A stretch of DNA of 64,000 nucleotides from assembly GCF_020171745.1 (NCBI RefSeq), contig NZ_JAIVAH010000028.1:114053-178052 (forward strand). The letters are read 5' to 3'. Numbering within the stretch: position 1 is the first letter of the stretch; each line of letters starts with the position of its first letter. This DNA is from Prescottella equi. GTDB lineage: Bacteria > Actinomycetota > Actinomycetes > Mycobacteriales > Mycobacteriaceae. The position numbers and the translations under genes are program-made. Below, in pieces: positions 38,810-47,678 of this stretch. The notes under the pieces are model-generated. The model ran no database searches. It was not told the origin of the DNA and saw only the letters and a list, made by a program, of their open reading frames with translations.

Positions 38810-39688
38810 GTGAGTTCCGGGGGCCCGGCCGCCGCCTGGGCCGAGCGGCAGACCGCCTCGGTCCGGGACGATCCGGCGGGTCGGCTCGCGCTGATGCAAC
38901 GCTGCTACTACGGCCCGTACGGCGAGGCACCCCGGCATCTGCCGTTCCGCCGGGCGGCGATGTCGTTCATGCAGTGGCAACTCCGGCGCGGTCTGTTGCA
39001 GTCACCGTCGAGCGACCGTCCGGGCAGTCCGTGGTGGCGCGCGGTGAACGAACGCATCCTGCGGGACGGATGCGAGGCCGTGGCCCTGAGCGGAGACCTC
39101 ACCGGGCCGACGTCCTCGCGGACCGTCGACTTCTGGATGTCGTTCGCCGACTACCCGACCGCCCGGACCTGGTACCGGGCGCACAACGGAAGCGTGGTCG
39201 CTGCCTACCTCGGGCATCGCGCTCTGGCCGAGGCGGAGAACGAGGCCGAGCGCTTCTTCATGAACGTCGTGCTCTGTCGTGTGCTGTACGCCCATGCCCT
39301 CGTCGCCGCGCCCCGGATCGCGCTCGGCTGGTCGAGCCCGCTCGCCCCGTTGCTCGGTGATCCGAGGCTGGGGATGACCGGGATCTTCATGCAGCTCTCC
39401 CGGGTGCTCCCGGACGAGTACCCGCTTCGTGAGCGCGCACGGTCCTACCTCGCTGCCGAGCACGGATTCGGGCGAATTCTCGATTACGGAGTGATCGTCC
39501 CGAGGCTCCAGCAGCTCTACGAGTGGTCCGCGCACGACCTCGCGGCGCCGGGACTGCTCGACTGCATCCGCGACGGGGCCCTCACCTACGCATGGTCGTT
39601 CGACGACCGCGACGTCTGGCAGGCGCCGAGGTCGTTTCTCGTCGAAGCTGCCAGGCGGGTGCTCCCACCGGAGCGTCGGCGCCCGTGA
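38810..39688 (+). CDS. Unrecognised 292-residue protein
   Basis: I do not recognise a family. It is soluble and Arg/Ala-rich, with many aromatics (RCYYGPYGEAPRHLPFRRAA, MSFMQWQLRRGLL, VDFWMSFADYPTARTWY) and helical heptad-like stretches (EAENEAERFFMNVVLCRVL). No signal peptide or catalytic motif stands out. GTG 38810 is preceded by CCTGTGGAG; another GTG lies two codons earlier. It starts 49 bases after the lexA-like gene on the same strand and may be cotranscribed. Confidence 0.6.
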   Translation: MSSGGPAAAWAERQTASVRDDPAGRLALMQRCYYGPYGEAPRHLPFRRAAMSFMQWQLRRGLLQSPSSDRPGSPWWRAVNERILRDGCEAVALSGDLTGPTSSRTVDFWMSFADYPTARTWYRAHNGSVVAAYLGHRALAEAENEAERFFMNVVLCRVLYAHALVAAPRIALGWSSPLAPLLGDPRLGMTGIFMQLSRVLPDEYPLRERARSYLAAEHGFGRILDYGVIVPRLQQLYEWSAHDLAAPGLLDCIRDGALTYAWSFDDRDVWQAPRSFLVEAARRVLPPERRRP

Positions 39689-39712
39689 ACTGTCCCCTGA
39701 CGTGGAACGCCC

Positions 39713-41389
39713 TCAGGTGTCGTCGGATCCGTCGGCATCGACGCCCGATTTCTGCCGCAGCGGCACTTCCCGCCAGATGAGGATCAGCACCAGCGACACG
39801 ACGGCGAGGATCACGATCGGCGGGTAGACGGCCTCGAAGGCGATCGCGAATCCGTCCTTGAACGGTGCCGCGAGGGTGGGATTCAACTGCTCGATGAAGG
39901 ACGTGTCGTTCATCGCGGCGCTCGCAGCGCTGGGGTCCCCGCTCATCAGGCCGCGCGCGATCTCGGCCTCCACCGGGTTCGGGCTGCTCGCACCGGCCGC
40001 GACGGCCTGCTGGAACTCGGGCGACTTGGCGGCGTCCTGCAGTTGGGAAGTGATCGACGGCGTCAGCTGCGCGAACAGGATGGACAGGAACAGCGCGACG
40101 CCGAGGGTTCCGCCGATCTGCCGGAAGAACGTGGCGGACGCGGTGGAAACACCCATGTCCTTGGGCGGCAACGCGTTCTGGATCGCCAGCGTCAACGGTT
40201 GCAGCAGGTTTCCCAGGCCCAGCCCGAGCACGAAGATGAAGACCATGAAGACGTACAGGCTGGTGTGCGCCGTGACCGAGTGCAGCAGCAGCGCGGCCAC
40301 CGCGATGAGAATGGCGCCGACGATCGTGAAGATCCGGTAGCGGCCGGTCTTGGCGATCAATTGGCCGGAGACGACCGAGCCGATCGCGATGCCGAGCACC
40401 GCCGGCAGCATCTGGAAGCCCGCGAGTGTCGGACTCGAGCCCTGCACCACCTGGAGGTACTGCGGGATGACGGTGATGGCACCGAACATCACCGCACCCA
40501 CCAGGAAGCTGATGAGCACGCCCAGCGCGAACGTCTGGCCGCGGAAGAAGTGCAGCGGGAACAATGCCGCGTCCTTCATGAAGTATTCGACGACGACGAA
40601 CCCGAGCACACCCACGACGCCGATCGCGTAGCAGGTCAACGATTTCGGGCTGGTCCATCCCCAGGTCCGGCCCTGCTCGGCGACCACGAGGATCGGCACC
40701 AGCCCGACCGCGAGGATCAGCGCACCCCACCAGTCGATCCGCATCGGCCGGTGCACCGGTGGCAGGTGCAGCACCCGCCACACGACGGCCAGCGCGACCA
40801 GTCCGATCGGGACGTTGACCAGGAACACCCACCGCCAGCCGGCGATCCCCAGGATCGACGGCTGCCCGGACAGCAGGCCGCCGATCACCGGGCCGAGGAC
40901 GCTCGACGTGCCGAACACCGCCAGGAAGTAGCCCTGGTAGCGGGCCCTCTCGCGGGGCGAGACGATGTCGCCGACGATCGCGAGCGCGAGGGAGAACAGG
41001 CCGCCGGCACCCAGGCCCTGGATCGCCCGGAACACGGCCAGCATGTACATCGACTGCGCGAAGGTGCACAGCACCGAACCGAGCACGAACAGGACGATCG
41101 CCGCCATGAAGAACTGTTTGCGGCCGTAGATGTCGGAGAGTTTCCCGTACAGCGGGGTGACGAGGGTCGCGGTGATCAGGTACGCGGTGGTCACCCATGC
41201 CTGGAGTGCGTAGCCGTCGAGGTCGTCGGCGATGGTGCGCATCGCGGTCGCGACGATCGTCTGATCGAGCGCGGCCAGGAACATGCCGAGCATGAGGCCG
41301 CTGAGGATCGCCAGGATCTGGCGGTGGCTGAAGGTGGCCTGCGGCCCGGACGCGACGGCGGGATCGGTGTCTCGAGGTTCCTCGGTCAT
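39713..41389 (-). CDS. MFS multidrug exporter (EmrB/QacA type, 14 spans)
   Basis: A 558-residue DHA2 transporter. LAALDQTIVATAM in helix 1 carries the family Asp, motif A is PLYGKLSDIYGRKQFF, and helix 5 has FGTSSVLGPVIGGLLSG (motif C). A large outer loop lies near residues 440-500 (SITSQLQDAAKSPEF). It should export hydrophobic toxic compounds by proton antiport. It is followed 32 bases upstream by the crotonase gene on the same strand; no adjacent regulator is seen. Confidence 0.9.
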   Translation of the reverse strand: MTEEPRDTDPAVASGPQATFSHRQILAILSGLMLGMFLAALDQTIVATAMRTIADDLDGYALQAWVTTAYLITATLVTPLYGKLSDIYGRKQFFMAAIVLFVLGSVLCTFAQSMYMLAVFRAIQGLGAGGLFSLALAIVGDIVSPRERARYQGYFLAVFGTSSVLGPVIGGLLSGQPSILGIAGWRWVFLVNVPIGLVALAVVWRVLHLPPVHRPMRIDWWGALILAVGLVPILVVAEQGRTWGWTSPKSLTCYAIGVVGVLGFVVVEYFMKDAALFPLHFFRGQTFALGVLISFLVGAVMFGAITVIPQYLQVVQGSSPTLAGFQMLPAVLGIAIGSVVSGQLIAKTGRYRIFTIVGAILIAVAALLLHSVTAHTSLYVFMVFIFVLGLGLGNLLQPLTLAIQNALPPKDMGVSTASATFFRQIGGTLGVALFLSILFAQLTPSITSQLQDAAKSPEFQQAVAAGASSPNPVEAEIARGLMSGDPSAASAAMNDTSFIEQLNPTLAAPFKDGFAIAFEAVYPPIVILAVVSLVLILIWREVPLRQKSGVDADGSDDT

Positions 41390-41421
41390 GTCCGGCCCCG
41401 CCGTCGCTCGTCACATCGTGG

Positions 41422-42252
41422 TCAGCGTCCCTGGAACTCGGGCGGACGCTTCTGGAACACCGCCGTGATGGCCTCGGTGAGGTCCTCCGACGGCAGGAAG
41501 GCCGCATTCCACGCGGCCACGTAACGCAGGCTGTCGTTCACCGCCGCGGATCGGCTGTGGTCGAGCACGTCCTTGACGCCCTGCACCACGAGCGGCGGGT
41601 TGGCCGCGATCTCGGCGGCGGTCGCGTGCGCCGCGGCGAGCACCGCGTCGGCGTCCTCGAACACGTCATTGACCAGTCCGATCTTCTCCGCGCGGGCGGC
41701 GTCGGTGTCCTTGCCGGTCAGCGCGAGTTCACGCAGATGCCCGTCGCCGATGATCGCCGGCAGGCGGGCGAAGCTGCCCATGTCGGCGACGATAGCAACC
41801 TTGACCTCGCGGATGCTGAACTTCGCGTCGGCGCTCGCGTAACGGATGTCGGCGGCCGAGATCAGGTCGACGCCGCCGCCGATGCACCAGCCCTGGATCG
41901 CCGCGACGACGGGCTTGCGGCAGTCCGCGACCGCATTGATCCCGGACTGCATGCGCTTGATGAGGTTGTGGAAGTCGGTGCGCGGCCCGGCCTGGGCCTT
42001 GTCGGCGAGCACGGCGCCGAAGCCGCCGCTCATCGCGGGCAGGTCCAGGCCGAACGAGAAGTGCTTGCCGGATCCGGCGAGCACGACGGCCCGCACCTCG
42101 GGGTCGGCGTCGAGTTCGGCGAAGATTCCGGGCAGTTCCTCCCAGAAGTCCGGCCCCATCGCGTTGCCCTTGCCGGGGCCGATCAGCGTCACCTGCGCGA
42201 CGTGGTCCTTGCGCTCGACTGTGAACGCTTTCCAGCTCTGCTGTTCCGTCAT
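41422..42252 (-). CDS. Crotonase family protein, dienoyl-CoA isomerase-like
   Basis: A 276-residue enoyl-CoA hydratase/isomerase fold. The oxyanion hole lies in KHFSFGLDLPAM and QGWCIGGGVDLISA. In FSIREVKVAIVADMGSFARLP the acidic residues sit as in delta3,5-delta2,4-dienoyl-CoA isomerase (Glu in REV, Asp in VAD), whereas hydratases have Glu at the second place. I therefore favour isomerisation of dienoyl-CoA in unsaturated fatty acid oxidation. ATG 42252. Confidence 0.8.
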   Translation of the reverse strand: MTEQQSWKAFTVERKDHVAQVTLIGPGKGNAMGPDFWEELPGIFAELDADPEVRAVVLAGSGKHFSFGLDLPAMSGGFGAVLADKAQAGPRTDFHNLIKRMQSGINAVADCRKPVVAAIQGWCIGGGVDLISAADIRYASADAKFSIREVKVAIVADMGSFARLPAIIGDGHLRELALTGKDTDAARAEKIGLVNDVFEDADAVLAAAHATAAEIAANPPLVVQGVKDVLDHSRSAAVNDSLRYVAAWNAAFLPSEDLTEAITAVFQKRPPEFQGR

Positions 42253-42294
42253 TACTCGACAGTAACCTTGCGTCTGCGGCAAGAGAAGACCTGG

Positions 42295-42732
42295 TCAGGG
42301 CGCGACGGGATAGTGGCTGGTGATCGCGACGCGGTTCCACGCGTTCATCACGATCGCGAGCCAACTCACCGCCGACACCTGCTGATCGGTCAGCGATCCG
42401 TCGTCCCAGGTCCGCGGGTCCGGGACCGCCAGCCGGGTCACCTGCTCGGCCAGGGCGAGCGCCGCCCGCTCCTGCGGCGTGAAGTACTGCGACTCCCACC
42501 AGGCCGCGACGACGGCAACCCGGTCGCTCGTCTCGCCCTTCGCGAGGGCGTCGCGGGTGTGCATCCGGAGACAGAAGGCGCAGCCGTTGAGCTGCGAGAT
42601 CCTGATCTTGACCAGGTCGCCCACCAGCGGGCCGAGACCCGACGCCTCGACGGCGGCGTCGGCCTCTCCGTTCAGGGCGATCAACTGCTTGTACGCGTCC
42701 GGATGCTGCTTGCCGAGATTCACGGAACCCAT
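42295..42732 (-). CDS. AhpD/carboxymuconolactone decarboxylase-like protein
   Basis: A 145-residue AhpD-fold protein with CxxC and His in NGCAFCLRMHTRDAL (about residues 49-63). Thiol-peroxide chemistry or a related decarboxylase role is likely. ATG 42732 follows GGGAGGAGTGCAC. It is spaced 19 bases from the VOC gene on the same strand and probably cotranscribed. Confidence 0.8.
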   Translation of the reverse strand: MGSVNLGKQHPDAYKQLIALNGEADAAVEASGLGPLVGDLVKIRISQLNGCAFCLRMHTRDALAKGETSDRVAVVAAWWESQYFTPQERAALALAEQVTRLAVPDPRTWDDGSLTDQQVSAVSWLAIVMNAWNRVAITSHYPVAP

Positions 42733-42751
42733 GTGCACTCCTCCCAGCGGC

Positions 42752-43105
42752 TCATTCGCGATGCCGCACGATGTTGAGAACGTTGCCGTCCGGCGCCCGG
42801 ACGAAGAATCTGCGCACTCCCCACGGTTCGGTGGTCAACGGGTAGACGATCTCGTACCCGGCCGCCCGGGCCTCCGCGTACGCGGCGTCGACGTCGTCGG
42901 TATGCACCGACATGACCGAATCCTCGGGAGCGGAAGCGTCTTTCGTGACGAGTTGGACGCTCACCCCGGTCTGGGGCGACGTGTAGCGCGCGACCCAGCC
43001 CATGTCGAACTCCTCGGTACTCAACCCGAGGTAGTCCGTGTAGAACCGTTTGGCCGCATCGATTTCGGGGACAGGGAGATTGGCCGTGATGCGTGTGACG
43101 CGCAT
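42752..43105 (-). CDS. VOC (glyoxalase/bleomycin resistance) superfamily protein
   Basis: A 117-residue protein of two beta-alpha-beta-beta-beta units. NLPVPEIDAAKRFYTDYLGL opens the first (PVPEIDAAKRFYTDYLGL seen), VSVQLVTKD ends it, and RRFFVRAPDGNVLNIVRH ends the second. Metal or ligand chemistry is unknown. ATG 43105 follows AGGAGGACGCC; a longer opening reaches into the promoter region and is rejected. Confidence 0.75.
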   Translation of the reverse strand: MRVTRITANLPVPEIDAAKRFYTDYLGLSTEEFDMGWVARYTSPQTGVSVQLVTKDASAPEDSVMSVHTDDVDAAYAEARAAGYEIVYPLTTEPWGVRRFFVRAPDGNVLNIVRHRE

Positions 43106-43326
43106 GGCGTCCTCCTGTCTCGCCATTGACGGGCGCCTTCGATGTTCCCAGTTCCGAGAGGTCGGTGCTCCCGACTCGCGTTTCCGATTGTCGGCGGAGG
43201 CCTCTCCGATCTCCCTCGACTCGTTAAATGTGTGAAAAATCGTCATCTCCGAGCCCACACCGCGCCGCAACGCGCGCATGATCGAACTGCCCGCACGAGG
43301 CAGCGACGTCGAGAGAGGTTGCGCGC

Positions 43327-43848
43327 ATGCTCATGCACCAGGGAATCGGCCTCGACCGGTTCAACGATCTCCCCCGCCGGCGGGCGGTGCACGCGCTGTT
43401 CGAGTGCTGCTGCTGCCTGCCGTGGTCCGCGCGCATCGCCGACGGCCGCGAGTACGCGTCGCACACCGAACTCCTCGATGTCGCGGACGCCGAGTTGCAC
43501 GCGTTGCCCGAATCCGAGATCGAGCAGGCGCTGCAGGGGCATCCCCGCATCGGATCGCGGGCGCGCAGCGCGTCCTCGTTCCGTGAGCAGTGCGCGGTGT
43601 GGGTCGAGGACGCCGCCGTGATGCGCACCCTCGACGACGCCGCCGCGGCATACGAGGAGCGATTCGGCTTCCGGTACGTGTGGTTCTCGGACGGCCGCGA
43701 CGGGCGGGCACTGCTGGCGGACCTGAGGGCCCGGATGACCAACGACCTCGACACCGAACGAAAGGTCCGGACAACGGAACTCGCGCAGATCACGCGTACC
43801 CGGCTCGAGCGGATGCTGGGCCCGGAGGGCGGGTTTCCGGACTACTGA
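43327..43848 (+). CDS. uraD: OHCU decarboxylase-like protein
   Basis: A 173-residue helical protein of the 2-oxo-4-hydroxy-4-carboxy-5-ureidoimidazoline decarboxylase family, which finishes urate conversion to S-allantoin. The catalytic His is in QGHPRIGSRARS, with the conserved Glu in SSFREQCAV. CCCC near residue 28 is unusual. No other urate gene is in the window. The ATG at 43327 follows GAGAGAGGTTG; ATG 43333 is possible. It overlaps the tetR-like gene by seven bases, convergently. Confidence 0.75.
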   Translation: MLMHQGIGLDRFNDLPRRRAVHALFECCCCLPWSARIADGREYASHTELLDVADAELHALPESEIEQALQGHPRIGSRARSASSFREQCAVWVEDAAVMRTLDDAAAAYEERFGFRYVWFSDGRDGRALLADLRARMTNDLDTERKVRTTELAQITRTRLERMLGPEGGFPDY

Positions 43849-44474
43849 GACCGGGTGGCCCGTGCGACGGCCCCGGCGAACAGGGTGGTCACCACTTCAC
43901 CCATCGCGTGTTCGTCCACTTCCTCGGGATCGACGGAATGCTCGAGGACCAGCCCCGAGATGAGCGCCATCAACGAGATCGCGGTTGTGCGGACGTCGAG
44001 ATCGACGCCCCACTCGCGCGCACGGTCACCGATCAGTTCGACGAGTTTGCCACGCAGATAGCGACGTTCGCGCAGGTAGGCCTGTTTCACGATCGGGTCG
44101 CGTCCGGCCTGGACCCCGAACTCCAGCACGAGCAGCGACCATCCCGGATCGGCGGTGAGCGCCGACGCGATCTCGGCGCCGCCGCGGCCCACCGCGTGGG
44201 CCAGGTCGAGGCCGGAGATCTCGGCGAGGACGCGGCCCGCGAGCTCGAGGGAGCGCTGCGCGAACAGTTCCGCGAACAGATCTTGTTTCGACTCGAAGTT
44301 CGAGTAGACGGCGCCCTTGGTGAACCCGGCGCGGCGGGCGATCTCGGCGAGCTTGGCGCCGGCGAAGCCCTGTTCGGCGAACTCGTCGGCCGCGGCCTCG
44401 AGGATCCGGGCCCGCACCACGTCCCGCCCAGGCCGCGCCGTCGCGGAGAACTCGTCTTGACGACCACCAGTCAC
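43842..44474 (-). CDS. TetR-family repressor
   Basis: A 210-residue TetR-type regulator. The N-terminal HTH (residues 20-66) reads ILEAAADEFAEQGFAGAKLAEIA in part, with AEIARRAGFTKGAVYSNFES; the ligand domain is helical. The GTG at 44474 directly abuts a 31-base operator-like inverted repeat, so it should repress itself and the divergent DUF3533 gene. Confidence 0.85.
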   Translation of the reverse strand: MTGGRQDEFSATARPGRDVVRARILEAAADEFAEQGFAGAKLAEIARRAGFTKGAVYSNFESKQDLFAELFAQRSLELAGRVLAEISGLDLAHAVGRGGAEIASALTADPGWSLLVLEFGVQAGRDPIVKQAYLRERRYLRGKLVELIGDRAREWGVDLDVRTTAISLMALISGLVLEHSVDPEEVDEHAMGEVVTTLFAGAVARATRSQ

Positions 44475-44505
44475 GATACCTAGGGTATTCAATACCCACG
44501 GTATC
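44475..44505. promoter_or_regulatory. TetR operator, 15-bp near-perfect inverted repeat
   Basis: The left half-site GATACCTAGGGTATT (44475-44489) and the inverted right half GATACCGTGGGTATT (44491-44505) match in 13 of 15 bases around a single centre base. It starts one base before the repressor GTG and 42 bases before the divergent gene, so bound repressor would block both promoters. Confidence 0.75.
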
Positions 44506-44546
44506 GACAAGACCGCGCGGAACCACTCCAGACACCGAGGACACCC

Positions 44547-45647
44547 GTGACCGCACCGACCACCGACGCCCCGAACCCCGCCATCGCCCCCTCCGTCCCC
44601 CAAGCGCACGCCGGCCCGCTCGAGCGCTTCGGCTCCCGCAAGGTGATGGCTGCGCTGGTCGTCGGCGTGCTCGCGCTGCAACTCGGGTTCATCCTCAGCT
44701 ACGTCGCGGCGTTCCATCAGCCGACGCCGCGGGACATCTCCGTTGCCGTCGTGGCCGGACCGGGACTGCCCGCGGGCATCCCCCAGCAGTCGGTGGACAA
44801 GCTCAACGCGCTCGATGGGCATCCCGTCGACGCCCGCGTCGCCACCGACACGGCCGAGGTGCGGCGCCTGCTCCGCGATCGGGAGATCCAGGGCGCGTAC
44901 GTGATCGAACCGAACGGCACGGACACTCTGATCACCGCGAGCGCGGGCGGCAGTTCGATCGCGTCGGCGCTCGAGTCGATCTTCGAGAAGGTCGCCGACA
45001 GCCAGCATCGGCAGATCGTGGTGCGCGACGAGATCCCGGTCGGCGCGCACGACAACCGCGGACTGTCAGGTTTCTACCTGTCGATCGGCTGGGTCGTCGG
45101 CGGCTACCTGCTGGCGGCGGCGATCGGACTGATCATCGGGGCGCCGGCGACGCTGCGGCAGGCGTGGGCGCAGGTCGCGGTGATGTTCGGTTACTCCGTC
45201 GTGTCGGGCGCGCTCGGCGCGCTCATCACGACGCACGGCCTGGGAACGTTTGCCGGACATTGGTTCCCGCTGTGGATCCTGGGCACGGGGGTGGTGTTCG
45301 CGACCGGACTGTTCACCCTCGGGCTGCGCGCGGCGGTCGGCATCCTCGCGGTGCCGCTCGCGATCGCGGTGTTCGTGGTGCTCGGCAATCCGAGTGCGGG
45401 TGGCGCGTTCGGTGCCAACGTCATCCCGAGCTTCTACGCGGCCATCGGCAAGTGGATCACTCCCGGAGCCGGAACCGAGGGTGTGCGCAGCATCGTGTAC
45501 TTCGACAATGTCGGGCTGGGGCAGCCGGCGGCGGCGCTGGCGCTGTACACGGCGGTCGGTGCCGTCCTGCTGATCGGATTCACCGCGCGCCGGGCACGGA
45601 AGATCGGCAGTTCGAGCGCCGATACGGCTGCCCCCGCCGCGAAGTAG
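44547..45647 (+). CDS. DUF3533/ABC-2-like membrane protein
   Basis: A 366-residue membrane protein. One helix at residues 35-58 leads to an outer domain of about 130 residues (DISVAVVAGPGLPAGIPQ), then five or six helices form an ABC-2-type permease fold, as in YhgE/Pip-like proteins. No ATPase is adjacent. Control by the divergent TetR regulator suggests an export or stress role. GTG 44547. Confidence 0.7.
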   Translation: MTAPTTDAPNPAIAPSVPQAHAGPLERFGSRKVMAALVVGVLALQLGFILSYVAAFHQPTPRDISVAVVAGPGLPAGIPQQSVDKLNALDGHPVDARVATDTAEVRRLLRDREIQGAYVIEPNGTDTLITASAGGSSIASALESIFEKVADSQHRQIVVRDEIPVGAHDNRGLSGFYLSIGWVVGGYLLAAAIGLIIGAPATLRQAWAQVAVMFGYSVVSGALGALITTHGLGTFAGHWFPLWILGTGVVFATGLFTLGLRAAVGILAVPLAIAVFVVLGNPSAGGAFGANVIPSFYAAIGKWITPGAGTEGVRSIVYFDNVGLGQPAAALALYTAVGAVLLIGFTARRARKIGSSSADTAAPAAK

Positions 45648-45662
45648 TCCTACTCTGAATCC

Positions 45663-46136
45663 ATGCCCAGGCTGCTGCATCCCAATGCGGCGCACGTCGC
45701 CGATACCTTGATCGCGCGCGGGCACCACGGCGTCATCGTCACGCAGCCGGCACCGACGCGCAGCGCCACGGAGGCGGCCGAGGCGCTGGGCGCCGATCCG
45801 GGCGCGATCGTGAAGTCGCTGATCTTCCTGCTCGACGACGAACCGGTGTTGCTGCTGGTCTCGGGCGCCCACGAGGTGAACGCGGTCGCTACCGGCGCCC
45901 GCCTCCAGGGCATCCTCACGCGCGCCTCGCTCGACGTCACGCGGGAGGTGACGGGCCAGCCGATCGGCGGAGTGGCTCCACTCGGACATCCCACGAATCT
46001 GCCGACGTACCTCGACACCGCGCTCGCCGCGCATGCCGAGTTGTGGGCGGCCGCCGGGCACCCCGACACGGTCTTCCGCAGCACCTTCCCCGAACTCCTG
46101 CGGGTGACGGCAGGTCTGGCCGTCGATATGGACTGA
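45663..46136 (+). CDS. YbaK/ProX-type aminoacyl-tRNA deacylase
   Basis: A 157-residue single-domain editing protein. SATEAAEALGADPGAIVKSLIF (read as AAEALGADPGAIVKSLIF) holds the conserved Lys, and VTGQPIGGVAPLGHP is the YbaK signature. It clears mischarged Cys or Ala from tRNA. ATG 45663 is 15 bases after the DUF3533 stop, so it may be read with it. Confidence 0.85.
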   Translation: MPRLLHPNAAHVADTLIARGHHGVIVTQPAPTRSATEAAEALGADPGAIVKSLIFLLDDEPVLLLVSGAHEVNAVATGARLQGILTRASLDVTREVTGQPIGGVAPLGHPTNLPTYLDTALAAHAELWAAAGHPDTVFRSTFPELLRVTAGLAVDMD

Positions 46137-46190
46137 TCGGTCCGAGGCCGCGCGACGTCCCGGAAAGTAGTTGCCCGCTCAGTGAACGAG

Positions 46191-46242
46191 AACCTGGTTG
46201 CCCGGTGAGCCTGGCCTTATAGTGGCGACAGTCCACCAGGTT
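46191..46242 (+). promoter_or_regulatory. Promoter region of flavin reductase gene
   Basis: TATAGT at 46218-46223 is a good -10 box in an otherwise GC-rich region. It is flanked by an 8-base inverted repeat AACCTGGT (46191-46198) and ACCAGGTT (46235-46242), which could be a regulator site. TTGCCC upstream is 14 bases away, too close for a standard -35. Confidence 0.45.
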
Positions 46243-46258
46243 CGAATCGGAGAATGCC

Positions 46259-46813
46259 TTGTCACAGTCTGTCGAGAATGCGCCCGAACTCGCTGTCGTC
46301 CCCGCCGATGGCGCGGAGGGCATCAGCAACGACGAGTACAAGGCCGCGATGCGCCGCCACCCGGCCGGTGTCACGATCGTGACCCTCGATTCGGAGAACG
46401 GTCCGGTCGGCTTCACCGCGACGTCGTTCGCGTCGCTGTCGATGAACCCGCCGCTAATCTCGTTCAACATCGCGCTGAACTCGTCGAGCATCAACGCGCT
46501 CCACGCCACCGACTCGGTCGTCGTGCACCTGCTCGGCGAGCACCAGCAGCACCTGTCGCAGCGGTTCTCGCGCAGCGCCGACCAGCGGTTCAGCGACGAG
46601 TCGCTGTGGTCTCCGCTCGAGACCGGCGAGCCCGTGCTGCACGGCACCCCGATCTGGATGCGCACCACTATCCAGCAGCTGATCCCGGCCGGCGATCACA
46701 CCCTGGTCATCGGCCTCATCACGCGCCTGCACAACGAGAACGACGACGAGGCCTCCGCCGCTCCCCTGCTGTACCACGAGGGCCGCTACCACCGCGCGAC
46801 GCCGATCGACTGA
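46259..46813 (+). CDS. Flavin reductase family protein (HpaC/DIM6-like)
   Basis: A 184-residue FMN-binding split-barrel protein. [13 protein letters not shown] near residue 31, [21 protein letters not shown] (as [18 protein letters not shown]) and the C-terminal YHEGRYH are typical of reductase partners of two-component flavin monooxygenases. No oxygenase is beside it. TTG 46259 is chosen because CGGAGAATGCC precedes it. Confidence 0.8.
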   Translation: MSQSVENAPELAVVPADGAEGISNDEYKAAMRRHPAGVTIVTLDSENGPVGFTATSFASLSMNPPLISFNIALNSSSINALHATDSVVVHLLGEHQQHLSQRFSRSADQRFSDESLWSPLETGEPVLHGTPIWMRTTIQQLIPAGDHTLVIGLITRLHNENDDEASAAPLLYHEGRYHRATPID

Positions 46814-46829
46814 TACTTCTGCACGTCCA

Positions 46830-46864
46830 CCCGGCCCGGCCCGTCATCGACGGACCGGGCCGGG
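46830..46864 (+). terminator. Terminator after flavin reductase gene
   Basis: CCCGGCCCGG (46830-46839) pairs with CCGGGCCGGG (46855-46864), with further pairing possible in the loop. It lies 17 bases after the stop codon. Confidence 0.55.
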
Positions 46865-46892
46865 GGCGTTTCACGGGTGCACACTGAAACGG

Positions 46893-47678
46893 ATGCTCGA
46901 GGTGATCGAACGGGGACGGACCACCAGTCGCAGCCCCTTTCCGATGCTGTGCGTCCACGGCGCATGGCACGGTGCGTGGTGCTGGGAGGAGCACTTCCTC
47001 GACTACTTCGCCGGCCAGGGTTATCACGCGATTGCCGTGAGTCTGCGCGGGCACGGCAGTAGCCGGACGTCCAAGCCGCTGCATTCGCTGTCGGTGGCCG
47101 ACTACGTCGACGACGTCCACGACATCGCCGACCGACTGCCGTCCCCACCGATCCTCGTCGGACATTCGATGGGCGGGTTCGTCGTGCAGAAGTACCTGGA
47201 AGCGGCCACCGCACCCGCCGCGATTCTGCTCGCCTCGACACCGCCGCACGGCGCCTGGCGATCACTGGTGCGCCGGGCACGGCTGCACCCCTGGCTCTAT
47301 GCGAAGGCCACCGTCACCGGCCGATCGCTGTACTCCGTGAACATCCCGGCCGTGGCGCGGGAGGCCTTCTTCCCGGCGGGAATGTCCGACGCCCTGGTCG
47401 CCCGCTACGCGTCCCGGCTCACCGAGGAGAGTCGACGGTCGGTGCTGGACACCCTCTTTCTCGATCTTCCGCGCCCGAGACGCGTCACGGCGCCCGTCCT
47501 GGTGATAGGCGGATCCCACGATCGGGTGTTCTCTCGATCCGAGATCCGGGCCACCGCACGCGCCTACCGGACCACCGCCGAGATACTTCCCGACACAACG
47601 CACAACATGATGCTGGGGACGCAGTGGCGGCCGGTTGCCGAACGGGTAGCGGAATGGCTCAGTGCGCGCGAACTGTGA
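46893..47678 (+). CDS. Alpha/beta hydrolase
   Basis: A 261-residue alpha/beta-fold hydrolase. The oxyanion region is LCVHGAWHGAWCWEE, the nucleophile elbow GHSMGGF (near residue 90), and the acid and His are in GGSHDRVFS and DTTHNMML. An esterase or lipase-like role is likely; the substrate is unknown. It overlaps the next gene by four bases if that starts at 47675. Confidence 0.85.
   Translation: MLEVIERGRTTSRSPFPMLCVHGAWHGAWCWEEHFLDYFAGQGYHAIAVSLRGHGSSRTSKPLHSLSVADYVDDVHDIADRLPSPPILVGHSMGGFVVQKYLEAATAPAAILLASTPPHGAWRSLVRRARLHPWLYAKATVTGRSLYSVNIPAVAREAFFPAGMSDALVARYASRLTEESRRSVLDTLFLDLPRPRRVTAPVLVIGGSHDRVFSRSEIRATARAYRTTAEILPDTTHNMMLGTQWRPVAERVAEWLSAREL

Noticed and set aside
43106..43326. 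Search for a gene in the gap between the VOC and uraD genes
   Set aside because: Only short frames extending the VOC gene backwards; the GTTAAATGTG-type AT-rich patch suggests divergent promoters instead.
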